DNA of 64,000 nt. Origin: Vulcanimicrobiota bacterium. GTDB taxonomy: Bacteria > Vulcanimicrobiota > Vulcanimicrobiia > Vulcanimicrobiales > Vulcanimicrobiaceae. The DNA is taken from positions 2,246,861 to 2,310,860 of the forward strand of contig PLJL01000004.1 of NCBI GenBank assembly GCA_003140215.1. The letters are read 5' to 3'. Positions 32,040 to 41,402 of the stretch are shown piece after piece. The notes beneath the pieces were generated by a model, which was not told where the DNA came from, did not search any database, and worked only from the letters and a program-made list of their open reading frames with translations. Numbering within the stretch: position 1 is the first letter of the stretch; each line of letters opens with the position of its first letter. The position numbers and the translations under genes were made by a program.

Positions 32040-35000
32040 TCAAATCTTTCCGTCCACGGTTTTTCCCTCCCTGAAGAATTGGTGGGTTAGGTTCCCCGCC
32101 TGATCGACGACGTACTCAAAGACTCCCTTCTTGCCGTCTACTTCCCCGGCTAGCTGCGTTAGGGTAAAGGGTTTGCCATCGCCACCAATGCGACTGAACT
32201 GACTGCCATTCTTTGCAGCCGCTTCCCGCATAAACACTGCAGCTCGATGGTACTTGTCAGCCTTCAACAGCGCCGAACCGATTGGTGCCGCAGCCTTTAA
32301 TGCTCCCTTGGCAATGGCGGCGTCGCCGCCCGTTAGAAGCGTGCCAGCGATGGAAGCCGCCGCAAGTCCCTTTGCCAAGGCGCCGGCGTGCGGATCCGTG
32401 AGGGTCGATATGTCGGAGCCGAACAGGAACCCCCAAACATGTTCCAATCCGTAGGTAGGCCCGTCCGGGAACCAGCCGGCCCTGAACGCTACGCCCGTTT
32501 CGTAGCCGCTAGGATCACTGTAGACGTAGGGATTGTTCCGATTCCACATGTACGGCTTCTGGGACATGGGATCGTGGACGTCGCCACGGTACGCATCCGG
32601 CGTGCTCCAAACTCCAGCCTGGGTATCGAACGACCGAACGCCTTGAATTGCGTTGTAGCCATCGCTGATGCCATCGCCCCTTGGGATCGTGAGCAACGCG
32701 CCTCTCCCTACGGTTATTGGCGCGTGGCGACTCCCGCTGGCGAGTTGCGGGCTCGTGAAAGTCGTCGGCGCCGTACATTGGAGAGCTACGCGAAGGAATG
32801 AATTAGTGTGTGCGAGGCCGGCACCCGCGCCGGTATGGCACGCTTGCACTTGGCCATCGGCGCTTCGATCCCAAACGGTCAACGGATTGGATACGTTTGG
32901 AACATAGTCGGCAAAGTCGCCGATCTTGATGTCGTCGATCGCGCCAGCGGAGTTGACCGTGAGGAGTAACGTATCGTCATCCCAGTAGAGGGCGTCGTAT
33001 TGGAAGTCCGTCGGTTGCGGTCCAAAGACGGCGTAGCTGGTCGAGCCAATCTTGAACGGGTGATTGATCGGGCCCCACACATAACCGAGGGAGAACTCGT
33101 CCTGCGTTTCATCCGAGTGCGCATCAGACAGTAAATGGTCTTCGGCGTCATACGTCTTGCTGGAATTCGGCCACGACGTCGACGTACTAACGTCGCTATT
33201 GAGTTGTCCAACTTGACGGCCAACGACGTCATATTGATATTGTGTCGTCGTATTGTTTTGTAAGCCGTGCCCGTTGTCTTGGCAATGAGAGGTTCCGCTA
33301 CAGGTATTTACTGTTGAGGCGCCGACCGGAAACGATTGCTTGGCATCGAACGCATACATCGCAGTTGCAGGATACGTTGGCGGGGCCCCGGTCGACCGCA
33401 GTTGCGCAATGCGAGCGCCATTCGCCATCTTCACCAGGTCATTGCCATACAGATCTCGGATTACTTCGCCGCGCGTCGAGTAGGCGCCGGCGAGTTGCGC
33501 TCCGTAGATCCATATGCTCGACACCAATTGCATAGTAGTACCGCCGAGTTGCTCGCCCTCCGCATTGTAAGCCATCCCGCTTTCCTGCCAGGCAGGAGTA
33601 TTTTCAGAACTCGGCAGTCCGAACGCGGTGTACGTGGCCGTATATGGCGCTTGTCCCGTGCTGTCGGAACGCGTGGTAAGGCGCCGTCCGCCTGTATATG
33701 TGAACGTGAAGAATGAGTTGCCGGGGAACGCGAGGTTCCGCATCAGGCCGTCCGACCGATATGTGTAGCCGAGCACGTTCGGCATATAGGCGAGACCGCC
33801 GATTGAGATGCTCGATCGCATCCCGTCGGAATAATACCCATAGCTCAGCATGGCTGGTGTACTCGACCCAACGCTTTGCGTCCGCGTAGTCTTTCGGCCA
33901 TCAGCATCGTACGCGTCCGTAATTGATCCTACAGTATTTTGTGCTGTTGCCAGTCGGCCGTCTTCGTCGTAGGAGAAAGTCTGCGTCGTCGAGGCTCCTA
34001 CGTTGAACTGCACCTGACTCCTAAGCCCACGCTCATTGTAGGAAACGCTGCGGCATTCTGCATTCGCATTGCATGTCTGCGAAAGGAGTCCCGCGGCGCC
34101 CGGTCCGTCGTAACTGTTCGTGACGGGCATGAGGCCATTCGACGAGTTACGATAACTAATGCTGGCGCGGTCGAGCGCGTCGGCGCCCGTACCGGCGGTG
34201 TCCTGCCAGGTCGCGCCCGTGTTTCCGCTCGAGCCTGTCTCGGTCCAAATTGGCGCAGAGCTGTTTGGCAGGAGCTCCTGCGTCTTAAATAGCCCTCCGT
34301 ACGCGCGGTACGGTGCACTGCTGCCGACGGTTACCGTCCCGCTTTGCGTAAGGTCGTAAAGATATCGCGTCATCCACGCGAAGTTGTAGAAATCATTGGA
34401 GTCTGTCGGCTGCTGCACCTCGACCAGGCGATCCGCTCCATCATACCACTTGTACGTCGTTGAGGGAGTACTCGTATGGTTGTGGACTTCAGACGTTACG
34501 TCACCGTCGAGATCGTATTGGAACTGCGTCGAGACACCTGCTGCGGCCTCGGCCGGCTTCTGCGTCGTCGCCACGCTGCCATCAGGGAAATATGACTTCC
34601 TGGTTACGATCGATGAACCGGCGATGCCCGCCGTCTTCGCGCACAGCGGGCTGCTCAGCGAGGCATCGTCCGGATCCCCGACAGCCACGATGCGATTGAG
34701 CGAGTCATATGCCAGAAGAGTCGTTGTGCTTGTATCAGCACCATTTGCCGTCGAGCATGCGAGATTCCCTTGAGCATCGTAAACGAATGCCTGGAATGGT
34801 GTTCGAGAACCGTCAGCCTGCCCAATGGTGTCGCCCGACAGCGCCGTTGGGAGCCCATAGTCGACGCCACTTTGTCTCCCGGCGTCGTACGAGATCGCGC
34901 GGTTGTAGCCCAGCGCAGTCCGAATGTTTGTGAGTTGCCCATTCGGTTCGTATGAGGGTGCCGGATTGATCGGGAACGTGAAAATCGCATGCGCCGTCGA

Positions 35001-36920
35001 ACCATTGTTGGCACATAGTGCGTCGGGACCACCCCCAGTCGGCGGACCCGCGGAGGTCCAGTCGCCTCGAGGATGACTCGCGCGCTGATCGCAATAGGCG
35101 ACCAGGTTATTGTGCGCGTCGTAGTCGAAAAGCTGGGTAGGGCGAAATGTTGCCAGACCGCTTTGCGTAGCGACGACCGTTGAAGGCGCTGCAACGATCA
35201 CGGTGTTCCCATTCGGATCGTAGCTGTAGTCGGCTTGATAGCCGCGTGGATCCATTTCCGACGTAAGATTGTTGGCGGCGTCCCAGGTCTCGTTCGTGGC
35301 CAGCAGTATCCCGTTGCACGTCCAAATTCCCGTGGTCGCTGTGCACTCTTGGATCTGCGTCGGACGACCGCGCCCATCGACCACCCAGTTAGTGTAGTGG
35401 CCGTCCGAATCGCGATACGTCGGCGTCGTAACACCCGTCTGGTACCACTCGTACAGGTACACCATCGGTCCGGTGGTATAACCACTCTGCAAACCCCCGG
35501 AACTGACGCCGTCGGGGACCGCCGGATTCATGACACCGACGTGCGCCAGGCCACTCAAGGTCGATGACGGCACGTCGGCCCCAGCAAAGGCCAGAGCAAC
35601 ATAGCCTCCGTCCGATCCAGTCCAACGTGGCGTCGTTGCGTACGACATCACGTAGCCCGTGCCGAGCGTCTGATAGCCGAACCCTTGCACGGGCCGCGTT
35701 CCAGCCGTGTTATTGGGCGGTCTTGACACGCTCGTAAGATTTCCATTCGCATCATAGCCATATTGGACTGCGGTTCCCGGTAGCCCAGGCCTATCGTCCG
35801 GAAACATGACCTGCTGCAGCAGTCGAAAACTCGAGGGACCGACATTGGCGAACGTCAGTGTTGTTGACATTCCGGACTCGGCCTGTACCGAGATCGTGTT
35901 GACCTTGCCGGTGATCGATGCATCACCGTTGTCCCAGGTATAGTTGAAGGTGAGATAGATGTTCCGATTGCGGCCGATGATCTGATACAACCGCCCGCCA
36001 TATCCGGCGACCCACGAACCGCACGCCGTGCCCCAGTCCGGTTGGTAGAAGTAGTACATGGTGCCGGATTTCTTGGTCCACAGCCGGCCGCAGCCGCCGT
36101 CCGAAACAAGCGACGCGTGTTGGCCGGGCGTGACCGAGTCGTAGCCCTGCCCGTTCCACGCGTAGTCATAGCGAGCGCCATCGACGTCCCAAACCGATAG
36201 CGTTGCAGTCGAACTCCCGGAGAGGTGCGCGTCGAACGTGTTGGTCCACCCGTTGCCGTACAATCCCGGGCGCCCACCGTCGGTGCCGTTGACGTCGTGC
36301 TGGCTCTGCGAATTGTACGTGCGCCGGAAGGCCATGGCGATGCCCTTGTGCGGCACCGACATGTCGTCGTCTTGCAGCACCATGTTGCCCGTGCCGACGT
36401 TGACCATGAGGTGCCCGTCACCGGGAACGCCTTGTTCCTGATACCGCCACCACGGATTGATCCCGGTCCCCGACGCGCTCGGATTCCCCGGTAGCGATTG
36501 CGCGCGGCGCGTGCTCGGCGCCGGGACGACACCCGGCGCGCCAGGACGTCGTACGCTGCCCGAGTTCTTCACGGGGATCGAAGCCGGCACCAACGCGCGC
36601 CGGCGCGCGGCCGCCTTGAGCACAGCATCGATGTCGGCGGGCCGCACCATGGGCGGACCGGCCACATGCACCCCCATAGGCGGGCGAACGGCTGTTGCCG
36701 GCTTCGTTCTTGATGCGCTCACAGGCGGCATCGACGCTCGCGCATGCGGGGGCTCCGCGACGTGCACGCGGACCGGGGGAGCCGCAAGTGCGACCGTGGC
36801 GGGCTGCAGCTTCGCTGCTCCGCGGGCCTCGGAGGGTGCCATACCCGCGGGCAGCGGGGCGACTAGCGACAGGCACAGCACGACGGCGACGGTGGCCTGA
36901 GGGCGCAAACGCATGAGCAA
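32040..36920 (-). CDS. RHS-repeat polymorphic toxin with variable C-terminal domain
   Basis: A 1626-residue exported protein. The N-terminus is a signal peptide (ATVAVVLCLSLVAPLPAG) followed by a Pro/Ala-rich region to about residue 150. RHS/YD repeats fill the middle (YDYAWNGQGYDS, YDANGNLTSV, YDPNGNTVIV, FSYDEDGRLATA, YDVVGRQVGQ), forming the expected cocoon. The core closes near RNNPYVYSDPSGY, and a variable tail of about 153 residues (32040-32501) follows. It contains a pretoxin helix region and ADKYHRAAVFMREAAAKNG ... GEVDGKKGVFEYVVD ... NLTHQFF. The tail activity is unknown; nuclease-like tails with a related ending occur in other polymorphic toxins. The N-terminal region is GC-rich like the chromosome; most of the rest is AT-richer. 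Confidence 0.88.
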   Translation of the reverse strand: MLMRLRPQATVAVVLCLSLVAPLPAGMAPSEARGAAKLQPATVALAAPPVRVHVAEPPHARASMPPVSASRTKPATAVRPPMGVHVAGPPMVRPADIDAVLKAAARRRALVPASIPVKNSGSVRRPGAPGVVPAPSTRRAQSLPGNPSASGTGINPWWRYQEQGVPGDGHLMVNVGTGNMVLQDDDMSVPHKGIAMAFRRTYNSQSQHDVNGTDGGRPGLYGNGWTNTFDAHLSGSSTATLSVWDVDGARYDYAWNGQGYDSVTPGQHASLVSDGGCGRLWTKKSGTMYYFYQPDWGTACGSWVAGYGGRLYQIIGRNRNIYLTFNYTWDNGDASITGKVNTISVQAESGMSTTLTFANVGPSSFRLLQQVMFPDDRPGLPGTAVQYGYDANGNLTSVSRPPNNTAGTRPVQGFGYQTLGTGYVMSYATTPRWTGSDGGYVALAFAGADVPSSTLSGLAHVGVMNPAVPDGVSSGGLQSGYTTGPMVYLYEWYQTGVTTPTYRDSDGHYTNWVVDGRGRPTQIQECTATTGIWTCNGILLATNETWDAANNLTSEMDPRGYQADYSYDPNGNTVIVAAPSTVVATQSGLATFRPTQLFDYDAHNNLVAYCDQRASHPRGDWTSAGPPTGGGPDALCANNGSTAHAIFTFPINPAPSYEPNGQLTNIRTALGYNRAISYDAGRQSGVDYGLPTALSGDTIGQADGSRTPFQAFVYDAQGNLACSTANGADTSTTTLLAYDSLNRIVAVGDPDDASLSSPLCAKTAGIAGSSIVTRKSYFPDGSVATTQKPAEAAAGVSTQFQYDLDGDVTSEVHNHTSTPSTTYKWYDGADRLVEVQQPTDSNDFYNFAWMTRYLYDLTQSGTVTVGSSAPYRAYGGLFKTQELLPNSSAPIWTETGSSGNTGATWQDTAGTGADALDRASISYRNSSNGLMPVTNSYDGPGAAGLLSQTCNANAECRSVSYNERGLRSQVQFNVGASTTQTFSYDEDGRLATAQNTVGSITDAYDADGRKTTRTQSVGSSTPAMLSYGYYSDGMRSSISIGGLAYMPNVLGYTYRSDGLMRNLAFPGNSFFTFTYTGGRRLTTRSDSTGQAPYTATYTAFGLPSSENTPAWQESGMAYNAEGEQLGGTTMQLVSSIWIYGAQLAGAYSTRGEVIRDLYGNDLVKMANGARIAQLRSTGAPPTYPATAMYAFDAKQSFPVGASTVNTCSGTSHCQDNGHGLQNNTTTQYQYDVVGRQVGQLNSDVSTSTSWPNSSKTYDAEDHLLSDAHSDETQDEFSLGYVWGPINHPFKIGSTSYAVFGPQPTDFQYDALYWDDDTLLLTVNSAGAIDDIKIGDFADYVPNVSNPLTVWDRSADGQVQACHTGAGAGLAHTNSFLRVALQCTAPTTFTSPQLASGSRHAPITVGRGALLTIPRGDGISDGYNAIQGVRSFDTQAGVWSTPDAYRGDVHDPMSQKPYMWNRNNPYVYSDPSGYETGVAFRAGWFPDGPTYGLEHVWGFLFGSDISTLTDPHAGALAKGLAAASIAGTLLTGGDAAIAKGALKAAAPIGSALLKADKYHRAAVFMREAAAKNGSQFSRIGGDGKPFTLTQLAGEVDGKKGVFEYVVDQAGNLTHQFFREGKTVDGKI

Positions 36921-36991
36921 AGCTCCCCCGCCCGGAAGGCGGAGACGAAAATAGCGCCTGTTCCAATAGTCGAGGACGGTATGCGTCTAGT

Positions 36992-37030
36992 CATACCGGT
37001 ACCTTGACCAAAAGTACAGGGTACCGTATG
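36992..37030. repeat. Long inverted repeat overlapping the secretin promoter
   Basis: CATACCGGTACC (36992-37003) is the near-perfect inverse of GGTACCGTATG (37020-37030): 11 pairs with one extra C, separated by 16 nt. The -35 element of the predicted promoter lies in the spacer and the -10 overlaps the right arm, so it could be an operator or an RNA/DNA hairpin. Confidence 0.6.
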
Positions 37031-37032
37031 CT
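37004..37032 (+). promoter_or_regulatory. Predicted sigma-70-type promoter for the secretin gene
   Basis: TTGACC (37004-37009) and TATGCT (37027-37032) are separated by exactly 17 bp, with five of six and four of six matches to the -35 and -10 consensus. Transcription would begin near 37039, about 30 nt before GTG 37069. Confidence 0.55.
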
Positions 37033-37068
37033 AAGCGCGCATCGCTCGCCCCGTCAAGTAGGCCAACC

Positions 37069-40000
37069 GTGAATCTCCGCACCGCACACCTCATAAGCAG
37101 GTGCGCGATCTTGTGCCTCGGGCTGGCTCTGGCGGTCGGTGTCGCTCCGGCGCGCTCGGCCGAGCCGGTGCGAACGAGCGTGACGCTGCGCGCGCAGAAC
37201 GAGCCGGTGCGCGCGGTGCTGCTGCGGTTGGCCCACCAGACCGGGGCCAACATCTCCGTGAGCGACGGCGTGGGCGGGTACGTGACGCTCGAGCTACACG
37301 GGGTCACGCTCGCGCAGGCCTTGCGCGCGATTCTCGAGCCGCTGGGCGCCGGCTATCGCCTTCGCGACGGCGTGTACGACATCGCGGCATCGAACGGTCC
37401 GGCGCGCACCAGTGCCGGCGGACCGGTCGTCATCCCGCTGGCGCTGGTCACGGCCAAGCGTGCCGCGGCGCTGGTGCGGCCGCTGTTCCCGCAAGTCTCG
37501 CTACGCGAGGACGAGCGCGCCAACGCGCTCATCGTCACGGCGGCACCGGCTGACGTGCAGGCGATCCGCAGCGTGGTGCAGGGCATCGACGTGCGTGACC
37601 CCTCCACCGCCACTACCGAAGCCTTGCCGTTGCATGTGGCGCGTGGAAGCACGCTCGCGGACCAGCTGCGCAAGGCTTTCCCGAAAGCACGCTTCGGCGT
37701 CGCCGGCGACAAGCAGCTCCTCGTGAGCGCGAGCCCGGCCGAGATGGCGCAGATCAAGACGGCCGTCAACGCGCTGGACGCACCGAACGTGACGCCGCCA
37801 CCGGCCGCGCTGTCGACCGAAGCCGTGCCGGTGTCGCGTCGCGCGCCGCGCGACGTCGCACGTTCGCTCGCGGCGCAGGTCCCGGGACTGCACGCCGCCG
37901 TGTCCGGCAGCGCCGTGGTCTTGTCCGGGCCGCCCGAGGCCGTGCAGCGTGGTAAAGCGCTCGTCGCGCAACTCGATCTGCCCAGCTTCGGCGAGCGCTA
38001 TACCCAGGTCTATCGTATCCGCACGCTCGACGCATCCTCCGTCGCGGATCTCTTGCGGCGCAGCTTTCGCGATCTCGACGTCACCGTCGACGCGTCACTC
38101 AACGCGATCGCGGTGACGGCCAACGCTGCGCAGCAGCAGCGCATCGCGGACGCGGTCACCCAGCTCGACGCGCCGCCGAATGCGCAAACCGGGCAGGTGG
38201 GGCAAGTTGCCGCCGCCGGGAACGGATCGACCGACGTCGTCACGCTCAAGTCGTACATCCCCGGCTCGACGCAGGGCGGCGTCGATGCGGTCACGTCGTT
38301 CACCCAAGCGCTGCAGATCGTCACGCCGGACGTACGCGTCGTGCAACTGCCGACCCCCGGGCAGATCGCGCTCCTGGGTCCGCCCGCCAGCGTGCGCTCC
38401 GCGCGGCAGTTCATCGACAAGGTCGATGTCGTCCCGCCGCTCGTCGTGCTCGACACCGAGGTGCTCGAAGTCGATGAGAGCGTGGCCAAGAACCTGGGCC
38501 TGCAGCTGGGTACCGCGGCCCTGAGCACCACCTTTAGCGAAATGCCGGCTCCGCCGAATGCCGACGGGACTACAGGTCGGCTGGGGCAATTCCAGGCGCT
38601 CACCCGCACGCCGATCTCCTTCACCGCGCAACTCAACCTGCTCGTGCAAAACGGCAAAGGACGGGTGCTCGCCGACCCGCGCATCACGACGCTCTCCGGG
38701 CGGACCGCGTCAATTCGGGCCGGTGACACGATCTCGATCTTGACCACCACCTCGGGCAACGCCGGGACGATCGCGACGACCCAGGTCCAGAGCTTCCAAA
38801 CCGGCGTCCAACTGGACATCACCCCGTCGGTCACGCCGGACGGCGGCATCAACGTTACGCTGCATCCCGTGGTGAACAGCCTCATCGGAACCAACAACGG
38901 CGTGCCGCAAATCAGCACCCGCGACACCCAGACCACGGTGCACTTGCACGACGACGAGACGCTCATCATCGGCGGGTTGATTCAAGAGAACGAGACCCGC
39001 ACGACGACCAAGCTGCCACTCTTGGGCGACATTCCGTTGATCGGGCGCATCTTTCGCAACGACTCGGTGCAAGGTCAACGCAACGAGCTGATCATCGTGG
39101 TGACCCCGCACATCGTCAAGCCGGGTGCCCCGGTGCTGCCCGGGCCGGCGCTACACACCATCCCCACGCCTGCACCGCTGCCGACCCTGCCGCCGAACAC
39201 GCGGCTGCCCGCGCCCAACGGACAGATTCCGCACGCGCGAGCCGCCGCATCCGCACGCGGTGGAGCGCCTGCGCCGACGGCAGCGCCGCTCGCCATCGCC
39301 GCGCCGGTCGGGCTCGTCACCGCGTCGCCGGTGCCGCTCCCCCAGCCGACGGCGTTCGCGCAGACCAACGTGTTCACGTTTGGCTCGGCCCCGCAGAGCA
39401 ACTTCGCCCGCCCGACCGATCCGGTCCAGATCTTCTACGCGACCCTCGCGCCGACGGTCGTCTCCAACGGCACGCCGGTGCGCATCGCCGCCGTCACGAC
39501 CTCAAACGCCAACACCGTTTCTCGACGAGGGCTTGCCCGACGGGCCGCGTATCGTGCGGCTACACCGGGACATCCGTCGAGGAGAAACTCCATGAGCGAT
39601 CCACTCTCGCGCGGCGAGTTCTTTGCCGTCACCGGCGCCGCCGGAGCGGCTGGCGCGCTCGTCCCCGGCGCGACGGCGGTCGCCGCTGCCGGGCCACCGT
39701 CCCCGCTCAAGATTCGCTGGTACGGCGGCGGCGTCTTCGAGCTCGCGACGCCCGACGACAAGACGATCGTCTTGGTCGACGCGTGGATCTGGAACAACAC
39801 CGGCTTCAAAGCGTTCAACATCGACAAGCCCGCGGAGCTTTCCAGCGCGGCAGCCTACGCCGCCCACATCAAAGGCCGTTCCCCGGACACCATCATCGTT
39901 GCGCTCACCCACGACCACGGCGATCACATCGGCGATTACTTCGAGCTGCTCGGGGCGCTCGTCGGCGCCGGCGTCGACGTGAAGACGGTCGGACAGAGCG

Positions 40001-40521
40001 ACCTCATGCGCGTCGGCCTCCTCCCCAAGTTCAAGGCGGCGAATCTCGACAACACGCAGCTCGTGCTCAACGGCGGCGCCGGGATTAACATGGGCGGCAC
40101 CGCGAGCTACAAAGGCGTCAAGATCGAGCTGGTCCCGGCCGTCCACTCCACCGCCAGCGGGTTTCCTGCGGCCGGCTTCATCATCGACATCGGCGGCGCG
40201 CGCGTCTACGCATCGGGCGACACCGACGTCTACGGCGACATGGCGCTGGTCGGCACGCGCTACCACCCCGACTTGGCCGTCGTGTGCACCGGCAACGGCG
40301 CGTTCACGATGGGCCCAGACGACGCCGCGCTGACCTGCAAGCTGCTCGGCATCGGTCAGGCGATCCCGGTCCACTACGCGCACAACCCGCTCGTGGTCGG
40401 TCCGCAGTGCGGCGACCTGTTCCGCGCGGCGGTCGCGCGCGTCTCGCCGCAGACCGCCGTCACGCTGCTGCGTCCCGGCGAGAGCACGGCATTGCGCGTC
40501 GCCAGAAACCCGGCGCGCTAG
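37069..40521 (+). CDS. Secretin (PilQ/GspD-like), reading in frame into a metallo-beta-lactamase-fold protein
   Basis: One uninterrupted 1150-codon frame from GTG 37069. Residues 1-30 are a signal peptide (LCLGLALAVGVAPARSA). Next come an STN/N0 domain (VRAVLLRLAHQTGANISVSD), several N1-type ring domains (AAALVRPLFPQV..., VADLLRRSFRDLDVTVD), and the secretin barrel (VVLDTEVLEVDESV, KGRVLADPRITTLSGR, TLIIGGLIQENETRTTTKLP, LGDIPLIGRIFRN). A Pro/Ala-rich tail (about 690-840) leads into a second protein starting at residue 842. That junction contains a strong ribosome binding site and an ATG, so two proteins are more likely than a true fusion. A +1 shift near 39517 would end the secretin at TGA 39593-39595, overlapping the next ATG. 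Confidence 0.85.
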   Translation: MNLRTAHLISRCAILCLGLALAVGVAPARSAEPVRTSVTLRAQNEPVRAVLLRLAHQTGANISVSDGVGGYVTLELHGVTLAQALRAILEPLGAGYRLRDGVYDIAASNGPARTSAGGPVVIPLALVTAKRAAALVRPLFPQVSLREDERANALIVTAAPADVQAIRSVVQGIDVRDPSTATTEALPLHVARGSTLADQLRKAFPKARFGVAGDKQLLVSASPAEMAQIKTAVNALDAPNVTPPPAALSTEAVPVSRRAPRDVARSLAAQVPGLHAAVSGSAVVLSGPPEAVQRGKALVAQLDLPSFGERYTQVYRIRTLDASSVADLLRRSFRDLDVTVDASLNAIAVTANAAQQQRIADAVTQLDAPPNAQTGQVGQVAAAGNGSTDVVTLKSYIPGSTQGGVDAVTSFTQALQIVTPDVRVVQLPTPGQIALLGPPASVRSARQFIDKVDVVPPLVVLDTEVLEVDESVAKNLGLQLGTAALSTTFSEMPAPPNADGTTGRLGQFQALTRTPISFTAQLNLLVQNGKGRVLADPRITTLSGRTASIRAGDTISILTTTSGNAGTIATTQVQSFQTGVQLDITPSVTPDGGINVTLHPVVNSLIGTNNGVPQISTRDTQTTVHLHDDETLIIGGLIQENETRTTTKLPLLGDIPLIGRIFRNDSVQGQRNELIIVVTPHIVKPGAPVLPGPALHTIPTPAPLPTLPPNTRLPAPNGQIPHARAAASARGGAPAPTAAPLAIAAPVGLVTASPVPLPQPTAFAQTNVFTFGSAPQSNFARPTDPVQIFYATLAPTVVSNGTPVRIAAVTTSNANTVSRRGLARRAAYRAATPGHPSRRNSMSDPLSRGEFFAVTGAAGAAGALVPGATAVAAAGPPSPLKIRWYGGGVFELATPDDKTIVLVDAWIWNNTGFKAFNIDKPAELSSAAAYAAHIKGRSPDTIIVALTHDHGDHIGDYFELLGALVGAGVDVKTVGQSDLMRVGLLPKFKAANLDNTQLVLNGGAGINMGGTASYKGVKIELVPAVHSTASGFPAAGFIIDIGGARVYASGDTDVYGDMALVGTRYHPDLAVVCTGNGAFTMGPDDAALTCKLLGIGQAIPVHYAHNPLVVGPQCGDLFRAAVARVSPQTAVTLLRPGESTALRVARNPAR
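39592..40521 (+). CDS. Metallo-beta-lactamase-fold hydrolase, UlaG-like
   Basis: A 309-residue protein from ATG 39592, with GAGGAG (39579-39584) seven bases upstream. The N-terminus SDPLSRGEFFAVTGAAGAAGALVPG looks like an export signal, possibly Tat-related. The metal site is LTHDHGDHIGD (H-x-H-x-D-H), with later ligands in VPAVHSTASGF, ASGDTDVYGDMAL and IPVHYAHNPL. This matches the UPF0173/UlaG-like group of metal-dependent lactonases/hydrolases. The frame is continuous with the upstream secretin, but the independent start and signal argue that it is translated separately. The substrate is unknown; a periplasmic location is inferred. Confidence 0.8.
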   Translation: MSDPLSRGEFFAVTGAAGAAGALVPGATAVAAAGPPSPLKIRWYGGGVFELATPDDKTIVLVDAWIWNNTGFKAFNIDKPAELSSAAAYAAHIKGRSPDTIIVALTHDHGDHIGDYFELLGALVGAGVDVKTVGQSDLMRVGLLPKFKAANLDNTQLVLNGGAGINMGGTASYKGVKIELVPAVHSTASGFPAAGFIIDIGGARVYASGDTDVYGDMALVGTRYHPDLAVVCTGNGAFTMGPDDAALTCKLLGIGQAIPVHYAHNPLVVGPQCGDLFRAAVARVSPQTAVTLLRPGESTALRVARNPAR

Positions 40522-40528
40522 ACGGCCC

Positions 40529-41386
40529 TCAGAGCCCGCTCCAGAAGCGGCGTTTACGGCGCGCGACGCGCCGCCAGGCCTTGCGCCAGCGGCGCCGCGC
40601 GCGCTGCGCCGCCTCGCCTTCGAGGGTGGCGAGCTCGCCGGTGATGCCGGCGTGGTCGCCGCCTGCGCCGTCGCGGCATAGCCGCTCGTACGCGACGACC
40701 GCATCGTGCTGTTCGCCCAGCACGTTCTGCAGCGCCTCGACCTCGCGCGCGAAACGGCGCGCTCGCTTTCCCACCACCGGGATGACAGCCTCCGCGGTGT
40801 AACGCGCGCGTTTGGCTTTCATGCGAATACGGTGCAGCTCGAGATCGGTCGGCGGGCGCGAGCGCCGGCGCACGGTCTTGCGTAGCGTTTTCCAGGCCGC
40901 ACGCATCACCGCTGCGGCGAAGGCGCAGGCATCCTCCGCGGCCTGACCGCCGGCATGCGGCGCGCGCCCGGCGGCGACGATCTGCTCGAGCAGCGCGGCA
41001 TAACGCGGCTCAAGCACCATCGCGGCCACGCGTGCATACGCCGCGTCGCGCGCGGCGCACCACGGCTCCAGCGCCTCGCGCACTCCCGCCGCCTCCGGCG
41101 CGCGGAGCGTTCCCACGTCCCGCGACAGCCGCTCGAGCAGTACGCCGGCATCGCGCGCCGCGCCCAATTCGTCACCCAGCCACCGCAACCGCTCGCGCAG
41201 CTCGTTCGCCCACGCACGATCCAGCGCGGGCCGGAGCGCACGCAGATCCGACCGTAACCGGCGCACCGCGACCCGCGCGTCGTGAACCGCCTCGGCGTCG
41301 TCACCGGCCCGCAGCCGCGCGTCGCAGCGCACCAGCTCGTCCGCCGACGCGGTCAGCGCCGCCTGGACGAGCGTGCCTGCGGTCAC
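40529..41386 (-). CDS. CHAD domain protein
   Basis: A 285-residue, strongly basic, all-helical protein. The CHAD signature EAVHDARVAVRRLRSDLRAL is at residues 32-51 and the second conserved block HRIRMKAKRARYTAEAV near residue 187. CHAD domains bind polyphosphate and are found on polyphosphate granules. There is no attached CYTH triphosphatase domain here, and no polyphosphate kinase nearby. The C-terminus is extremely Arg-rich (ARRRWRKAWRRVARRKRRFW). It converges on the hydrolase gene with a 7-bp gap, and starts 16 bp after the korB stop on the same strand. Confidence 0.9.
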   Translation of the reverse strand: MTAGTLVQAALTASADELVRCDARLRAGDDAEAVHDARVAVRRLRSDLRALRPALDRAWANELRERLRWLGDELGAARDAGVLLERLSRDVGTLRAPEAAGVREALEPWCAARDAAYARVAAMVLEPRYAALLEQIVAAGRAPHAGGQAAEDACAFAAAVMRAAWKTLRKTVRRRSRPPTDLELHRIRMKAKRARYTAEAVIPVVGKRARRFAREVEALQNVLGEQHDAVVAYERLCRDGAGGDHAGITGELATLEGEAAQRARRRWRKAWRRVARRKRRFWSGL

Positions 41387-41402
41387 CGCACCGGCGTCGG
41401 GC

